The position numbers and the translations under genes were made by a program. This document shows, one piece after another, positions 59,305 through 64,000 of a stretch of DNA of 64,000 bases (position 1 is the first letter of the stretch; every line of letters starts with the position of its first letter). The notes under the pieces are model-generated. The model was not told where the DNA came from. It worked only from the letters and a program-made list of their open reading frames with translations, and made no database searches. Source of the stretch: a bacterium (lineage in GTDB: Bacteria; Krumholzibacteriota; Krumholzibacteriia; JACNKJ01); assembly GCA_024231955.1 (NCBI GenBank), contig JAAEPZ010001024.1:310001-374000 (forward strand). The letters are read 5' to 3'.

Positions 59305-59538
59305 GGCGGGCAACAGTTTGCCGCCCGCCACCTGCCCGATAATGGCACTGGTCAGAGACAGCAGGATGAAGATCTCCGGCAATTCCAGATGGCGCCTGAG
59401 CAGGAACACGAAGGGGACGGGCGCATGAATCGCCAGAAACCAGCGTATACTGAAACGGCGACAGCGCACACGCAACATTCCGAAGAGGATATTGATCAGA
59501 ACGACCGGCACCGCAAAAATCAGACTCCGTACGATCAT
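59287..59538 (-). CDS. 83-residue membrane protein coupled to selD
   Basis: The start ATG shares the last base of the selD stop codon (TGATG), so translation is likely coupled. The protein has an N-terminal helix (LIFAVPVVLINILFGML), a basic turn (RVRCRRFSIRWF), a helix (FLAIHAPVPFVFLL) and a third hydrophobic stretch (IFILLSLTSAIIGQVAGG). No family is recognised. Coupling to selD suggests a link to selenium, such as transport or anchoring, but that is only positional. Confidence 0.6.
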   Translation of the reverse strand: MIVRSLIFAVPVVLINILFGMLRVRCRRFSIRWFLAIHAPVPFVFLLRRHLELPEIFILLSLTSAIIGQVAGGKLLPAKRGCS

Positions 59539-60629
59539 CAACGCAACACGATGGTTCCGGCAGGACCGTCCGCGACCTCGCCAATGATTCGGGCATCGAC
59601 GACGCCCGCCGCATGAAGTGAGGTCAACAATCCGTCCGCCTCCGCCTCGGCCACGGCAATCAGCAGACCGCCGCTGGTCTGAGCATCGCAGGTAAGCCAG
59701 ATTTCGGTGCTGTCGACCGCGCCGAAATCGGCACTGGGCTCGATCGTATTGCGATTGCCGCGCGTGCCCCCACAGAGACAATCGGCAACGATCATGTCTC
59801 GCGCATGGGGATATACGGGCAACGCGGCCACATCAAATACGATACTCACTTGTGAACCGGCGGCCATCTCCAGAGCGTGACCCGCGAGACCGAACCCCGT
59901 GACATCGGTAAGCGAGTGCACACCGGGGGTGGCTTTGCCTGCACGATCGGCCGCACCAGGCTTAACGAAAGTTTGCAGGGTCTCGGCTGCGACCTTGTTC
60001 AGGGTGGACATGCCCTGCACGGCGGGGGTGATATCGGCCTCCTTGATCAAGCCGCGTCCATATCCGGAGAACAGCGTCGACGTCCCCAGCGGCTTCGTGA
60101 GGATCAACCGATCGCCGGGGCGAGCACCGGCATTGGTCAACACCAGGTCGGGGTGCACCCGGCCGGTAACCGACAACCCGTACTTGATCTCGGCGTCCTT
60201 GATGGTGTGTCCGCCGGCCAGTGTGGCGCCGGACTCCCGGATTGCATCGTATCCCCCCTCGAGAACACGAGACAGGAAAGCTTTGGGCAGATCCCGGGGC
60301 GGGAAACAGCAGATATTGAGAGCCGTGAGGGGAACGGCACCCATGGCGTAGATGTCGCTGAGCGAATTGACCGCCGCAATACGACCAAAGATGAAGGGGT
60401 CGTCGACAATAGGCGTGATGAAATCCACCGTCTGGACCAAAGCCAGATCCTCGGACAGACGGTAAACTCCGGCGTCATCCGAGGTCTCGATACCAACGAT
60501 GAGTTTCTCAACACCTTCGGGCTTAAACCCGGCAATGATCTCGCGCAGGTCCTCCGGACCCATCTTTGCGCTTCAACCGCCGGCCGAGGCGAAATCGGTC
60601 AGCTTGCAGCTGATCTCATCCATGCTCAT
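59538..60629 (-). CDS. selD: Selenide, water dikinase, itself a selenoprotein (Sec19, in-frame TGA at 60573-60575)
   Basis: SelD makes selenophosphate from selenide and ATP for selenocysteine and selenouridine synthesis. Reading TGA as Sec gives a 363-residue protein whose start is MSMDEISCKLTDFASAGG, then Sec, then SAKMGPEDLR, the catalytic glycine-rich loop where other SelD proteins have Cys or Sec. Further motifs are ETSDDAGVYRLSEDLALVQ, VDFITPIVDDPFIFGRIAA, VNSLSDIYAMGAVPLTALN, LAGGHTIKDAEIKYGLSV and LTDVTGFGLAGHALEMA. GGAG precedes the ATG at 60629. A start at the Met after the TGA would lose the catalytic loop. A SECIS-like hairpin follows the TGA. It is divergent from rex and coupled to an 83-residue membrane gene. 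Confidence 0.93.
60548..60575 (-). promoter_or_regulatory. Bacterial SECIS element of selD
   Basis: After the TGA (60575-60573) the mRNA forms GGTCC/GGACC (60560-60556 and 60552-60548) around loop GGA, extendable by two wobble pairs. The first loop G is 18 nt after the TGA, exactly as in the redoxin gene. Confidence 0.85.
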
Positions 60630-60811
60630 TATCACTCCATCTCTTTGGGCAATTTCCGATCACCGAATACTGCATATCCGTAGACATATCATATGAACGG
60701 CAGGCGGCTTGTCAATCACATGGATTGCCTGCCGGAAGCATTGACAGACCAATATCACCTGATTTGATTGTTTGCGATCCGTTAAATTCTCTCCCATAGC
60801 GAAAGAACCGC
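60630..60811. promoter_or_regulatory. Divergent promoter region of selD and rex
   Basis: The 182 bases between selD and rex are AT-rich. TTGACA at 60741-60746, with TTGATT 17 nt later, is a possible rex promoter. GGCAGGC (60699-60705) and GCCTGCC (60727-60733) form an inverted repeat of 7-bp arms with a 21-base spacer. No clear Rex operator (TTGTGnnnnnnCACAA) was found. Confidence 0.4.
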
Positions 60812-61498
60812 ATGTCAGATAAGAAGAGCAGGATCCCGGAAGCCACAATTCAACGATTGCCCATCTATCTCTATCGCCTGGAGGCCATGAAGGACAACGG
60901 TGTGGAGCGGGTGAGCAGCCGTGATCTGGCCGATGAGCTCAAGATCTCATCTTCCCGACTCCGTCACGATTTTCACTACTTCGGGGATTTCAGCAAACGG
61001 GGTCGAACCTATGAGGTTGATCACCTTATCTCCCGGTTGCGCTGCATAATGGGTCTGAACGAGGTCACGCCGTTTGTGATCGTTGGCGTGGGCAATCTCG
61101 GTCAGGCCATGGCGAACTACAATCAGTTCGAAAAGGATGGGTTCCGTCTGGCCGGGCTCTTCGACGCCAACCCGCGCATGGAGGGTCTCCAGTTCAATGA
61201 AGTGGCGGTACAGGGGATGGAGGCGCTTCCGCCATTGATTCAGGAGGAGAAGGTGAGGTTGGGCATAGTGGCGGTACCTCCGAATGCGGCTCAGGCGGTC
61301 ACCGACCTGCTGATCTCCTCCGGTATTACGGGCATCTGGAATTTTGCTCCGGTCAGTCTTAAGATTCCCGAAAATGTGATCCTCTGCGACGAGTTCCTCT
61401 CAGTGGGGATCATGTCGCTCCGCTTCAAAATGAAATACGATCAAGACAACAATCTGAATTGCATCGAACATCACGACGACAAATACCCCGGGGACTGA
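60812..61498 (+). CDS. rex: Redox-sensing transcriptional repressor Rex
   Basis: The 228-residue protein has an N-terminal winged helix (PEATIQRLPIYLYRLEAM, VSSRDLADELKISSSRLRHD with FHYFGDFSKRG) and a Rossmann domain (FVIVGVGNLGQAMANYN, LFDANPRMEGLQ). Rex homodimers sense the NADH/NAD+ ratio and repress fermentative and respiratory genes when NADH is low. GVGNLG is the nucleotide loop, and VRLGIVAVPPNAAQAVTDLL and ITGIWNFAPVSLKIPENV match the family core. GAAAG lies upstream of the ATG. It sits back to back with selD. The 5' neighbour on the same strand is absent, and the next gene is 328 nt away. Confidence 0.92.
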   Translation: MSDKKSRIPEATIQRLPIYLYRLEAMKDNGVERVSSRDLADELKISSSRLRHDFHYFGDFSKRGRTYEVDHLISRLRCIMGLNEVTPFVIVGVGNLGQAMANYNQFEKDGFRLAGLFDANPRMEGLQFNEVAVQGMEALPPLIQEEKVRLGIVAVPPNAAQAVTDLLISSGITGIWNFAPVSLKIPENVILCDEFLSVGIMSLRFKMKYDQDNNLNCIEHHDDKYPGD

Positions 61499-61826
61499 CT
61501 CAGGTCCACCGGGGCAATTGCTACTATTCAATAGAAGGAGGTATCTTCTGATGCAGGTTCGATTATAGCATTAAGGATTCTCGCCACACAAGCCTAAAGT
61601 TAGATATCTATTTATCCCACAAACACTTACGCCTCTTCTAATTCCTTATGATTCCGTATTGTCCCGCAGCATCTCCTCAGGAGCCCAATCATTTCCGGTC
61701 AGATTCACGATTGTTTTTCCGTCGGATCTGATCGAATCCGGCAGCGAAAGCATTTACCTCATCGGACTTAAGTGTTAAATTGCCAACACCTGCCTCGAAT
61801 CTCCCCTTTAATCACGGAGAATAGCA
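61499..61826 (+). promoter_or_regulatory. Leader region with a ribosome-binding-site hairpin; no larger gene
   Basis: In these 328 bases AAGGAGGT, a full anti-Shine-Dalgarno match, is at 61535-61542, followed by ATG CAG GTT CGA TTA TAG (61551-61568), a five-codon frame. The site is enclosed by AGAAG (61533-61537) and CTTCT (61545-61549), which could pair and hide it. The AT-rich bases 61570-61760 hold no gene and no clear promoter. Confidence 0.3.
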
Positions 61827-63962
61827 ATGTTGCTCAAAAGATCTCTTATGGCGATTTTGATCCTGGCCGGTTGTTGCCCATTCGCCCTCGCAGCGACCGC
61901 CGAATATTTTGCGGCCGTGGCGGAGGGCGACACCGAGGCGATCACGATCGAACTCGATGCGAACCCCCTTTTTGTCAACGATCTGAACGAACGCGGCGCT
62001 CCGGCTTTGCACATGGCCGCCGCCCGCAGCGACACGGCCATGGTCGAGCTGCTGCTCGAACATGGGGCCAGCGCTCTACAGAGAAGCATACGCGGCCGCA
62101 GCCCCCTGCACTCCGCCTGTTATGCGGGCAGCATGGAGATTGTCGAGCGATTGCTTGAACATGGCGCCGATATCGAGGCTCGCGACAACTACGGCAACAC
62201 TTGTCTTCACTATTCGATTTACGGCGGACATGAGGAGATCTCTCTGTACCTGGTCGAGCGGGAGCCGTTCCTCGATGTTGAGGGGGCCAACTGCGGCTGG
62301 ACGCCGTTGCTGGCCGCCATTAGATCCGGGAGTGTGCCGCTGGTCGAGTCTCTCATCAATCATGGCGCCGACGTACACAGGTCCACCTTTCCCGAAAGGT
62401 GGAGCGGACTGCACGAAGCCGCGCGTTCAGGCAACCTGGAGATCGTCCGCCTGTTGGTCGATTCCGGCGTGGACCTCGCCGCCGAGACGACACCCTGGGG
62501 GCAGCAGGCGATTGAGTTTGCCGTCGGCGAGAATCACCTCGAGGTTCTGAGGTTTCTGATTGACGCGGGCGCCGACGTTCATGCCGTTAACGAAGAGGGG
62601 ACAACTCTGCTCCACACTGCCTGCTGGCAGGGACGTGCCGAGTGTGCCCGCATGCTCATCGATGCGGGTCTTGAGGTTGATATCGTCGACAATGACGGCA
62701 GTACGCCGCTTCAGATATCGATCCTTAACGGCGGTGCCGCGTTGATCGAAATGCTGCTGAGCAGCGGCGCGGACATCCAAAAGACCTCCGGCGACAATGA
62801 GGAATCAATACTCTACCGCGCCGCACGCTTCGGCAACGGCGAAGCGGTGAACACCTTGATCGCCCATGGCGCAAAGGTAAATGCTAAAGCCGACGACGGC
62901 GCCACCCCACTCTACGGAGCTGTGATAGATGGGTCGGTCGACATCATCCGCATGCTGATCGACGCCGGAGCCAAGACCGATATTCGTCTGAGCGAAACGA
63001 AACAGACCCCTCTGCACATCGCGGCGGCCAAAGGTCTCTACGAGATCGCGGAGCTGCTGGTCGACAACAGGGCGAAAGTCAACCGTAAGAACTCGCGGGG
63101 CGAAAAGCCGCTGGAACTGGCAGCGCGTTACGGGCATCGGGATATTGCGACTCTGTTGAGAGATAGCGGAGCCCGGACCGACAATCTGACCGAGAACTAC
63201 GGGAAATCCCCACTACTGACCCAAACCCTGGGCGGAAACGAGGCGCATATCTGGTACCTCGGCCACAGTGGTTGGGCCATCAAAACGCGAAATCACCTGT
63301 TGATCGTCGATTACTGGAAAGAGAATGACCCGCCTCGGCATCCAGGACTCGCCAACGGATTCATCTCGGTCGATGAGATCGGGGACCTGCCGGTGACGGT
63401 GTTCGCCACGCACGAGCACGCCGATCACTACTATCCGCCGATCTTCGATTGGGTTGGGAGTGTGGAGGATATCTCCTACGTGATCGGCTGTCAGCCCGAC
63501 AGCGTGCCGGAATACACCTACGCCGCCCCACGCCAGCATTACACTGTCGATGGTATCGAGATCACCACAATCGCCTCCATCGATGCCGGAGTCGGCTTTC
63601 TGTTCGAGGTGGACGATCTCGTCATATACCATTCGGGCGATCACTGTCAGGGCGAGGAGCCGCCGGAGCCGGAGTTCGTCAGTGAGATTGAGTTCCTTGC
63701 CGGTCTGAACAAGGAGATCGATATCGCCTTCATGCCGGCCACCTCCTGCGCTGCGGGTGGTAGCGCCTGTCCGACGCTGGGAAATTTCTTCAGTATCGAA
63801 ACCCTGCAACCGAAGGTGCTCTTTCCCATGCACGCCGGCGACAACGAGGAGATGTACAGAGAGTTTGCGGTCCAGGCCGCCGTGCATGACTTCGACACGA
63901 CTATTCACTGCGCGGATTACTGCGGGGACAACTTCCACTATCTCAACGGCTCTATCCGTTAA
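61827..63962 (+). CDS. Secreted ankyrin-repeat / metallo-beta-lactamase-fold fusion protein
   Basis: A signal peptide (AILILAGCCPFALAATAEYF) leads a 711-residue protein. About twelve ankyrin repeats follow (residues 30-450), such as RGAPALHMAAARSDTAMVEL, RGRSPLHSACYAGSMEIVER and DGATPLYGAVIDGSVDIIRM. From about residue 467 comes a metallo-beta-lactamase domain of the UlaG/MBL type: YLGHSGWAIKTRNHLLIVDY, the zinc motif ATHEHADHYYPP (HxHxDH), YHSGDHCQG with the bridging Asp, and LFPMHAGDNEEMY with the last His. All metal ligands appear present, so the hydrolase domain is probably active. The ATG follows GGAG. The protein is probably a periplasmic or cell-surface enzyme with an ankyrin module for partner or substrate recognition. 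The target is unknown, and I do not know this domain order from characterised proteins. Confidence 0.85.
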   Translation: MLLKRSLMAILILAGCCPFALAATAEYFAAVAEGDTEAITIELDANPLFVNDLNERGAPALHMAAARSDTAMVELLLEHGASALQRSIRGRSPLHSACYAGSMEIVERLLEHGADIEARDNYGNTCLHYSIYGGHEEISLYLVEREPFLDVEGANCGWTPLLAAIRSGSVPLVESLINHGADVHRSTFPERWSGLHEAARSGNLEIVRLLVDSGVDLAAETTPWGQQAIEFAVGENHLEVLRFLIDAGADVHAVNEEGTTLLHTACWQGRAECARMLIDAGLEVDIVDNDGSTPLQISILNGGAALIEMLLSSGADIQKTSGDNEESILYRAARFGNGEAVNTLIAHGAKVNAKADDGATPLYGAVIDGSVDIIRMLIDAGAKTDIRLSETKQTPLHIAAAKGLYEIAELLVDNRAKVNRKNSRGEKPLELAARYGHRDIATLLRDSGARTDNLTENYGKSPLLTQTLGGNEAHIWYLGHSGWAIKTRNHLLIVDYWKENDPPRHPGLANGFISVDEIGDLPVTVFATHEHADHYYPPIFDWVGSVEDISYVIGCQPDSVPEYTYAAPRQHYTVDGIEITTIASIDAGVGFLFEVDDLVIYHSGDHCQGEEPPEPEFVSEIEFLAGLNKEIDIAFMPATSCAAGGSACPTLGNFFSIETLQPKVLFPMHAGDNEEMYREFAVQAAVHDFDTTIHCADYCGDNFHYLNGSIR

Positions 63963-64000
63963 ACGAACCGGACACCATTCAGCCCCGCCGCCACAGTGCG

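Noticed and set aside
1..64000. CRISPR arrays, tRNA or rRNA genes, insertion sequences
   Set aside because: No regularly spaced repeats, no tRNA-like T-arm with matching stems, no rRNA sequence and no transposase or terminal inverted repeats were found on either strand by reading.

Overview
The window reads as one contiguous stretch of a bacterial chromosome, mostly GC-rich, with about 50 genes densely packed in short operons on both strands. The organism is a diderm: it carries an outer-membrane phospholipase A, predicted outer-membrane barrels, many lipoproteins, a FlgD-like C-terminal sorting domain and a GWxTD-domain protein. It makes isoprenoids by the MEP pathway (long-form IspG) and inserts selenocysteine. 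This mix suggests an uncultured FCB-related or Krumholzibacteriota/Eisenbacteria/Latescibacterota-like lineage. That placement is an inference from gene content; no rRNA gene is present. TTG and GTG starts preceded by good ribosome binding sites are common.

Layout. 1-1.3 kb: end of a secreted LVIVD beta-propeller protein. 1.38-1.69 kb: a non-coding block with about a dozen DnaA-box-like 9-mers and an AT-rich flank, a candidate replication origin. 1.7-7.6 kb: an unusual two-gene operon. One protein joins a degenerate glucose-6-phosphate-dehydrogenase/Gfo-Idh-like domain to a STAND-like NTPase with a long helical tail; the other joins a metal-site-dead M24 (pita-bread) domain to an apparently intact 6-phosphogluconate dehydrogenase. 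7.9-13.7 kb: secreted propeller, M42 aminopeptidase, DMT transporter, ABC-F ATPase and a 44-residue membrane protein. 14-19.2 kb: pgi, hemerythrin, and a PilJ-type hybrid histidine kinase. 19.2-26.6 kb: a minus-strand run of acyl-CoA dehydrogenase, AIM24-like protein, a selenocysteine redoxin lipoprotein (in-frame TGA), a large lipoprotein and a barrel-like protein, preceded by a DUF72 gene. 26.8-32.1 kb: chalcone-isomerase-like protein, polysaccharide pyruvyl transferase, glycosyltransferase, then an ECF sigma / membrane anti-sigma candidate / Spy-like operon. 32.2-41.8 kb: GWxTD protein, MocR regulator, 2-aminoadipate-type aminotransferase, DUF418 protein, iron-sulfur flavoprotein-like gene, AgcS symporter and saccharopine dehydrogenase-like gene. 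41.8-50.9 kb: phosphoesterase, CPBP-like protein, MFS exporter, DUF4091 protein, PabB, and a small sigma-region-4 gene cluster. 50.9-64 kb: HD hydrolase, ispG, TlpA-type redoxin, pldA, DDAH, rsgA, selD, rex and an ankyrin-metallo-beta-lactamase fusion.

How it fits together. SelD (itself a selenoprotein, Sec19) and the redoxin (Sec315) are linked by selenium use. Both UGA codons are followed by a hairpin with a 3-nt loop whose first base is a G exactly 18 nt downstream of the UGA, which argues strongly for real SECIS elements. The saccharopine dehydrogenase-like protein, the 2-aminoadipate-type aminotransferase with its MocR regulator, and the glutaryl-CoA-type dehydrogenase could together form much of a lysine/2-aminoadipate degradation route. 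Rex, hemerythrin with its kinase, and several thiol/selenol redoxins point to a life at changing redox potential.
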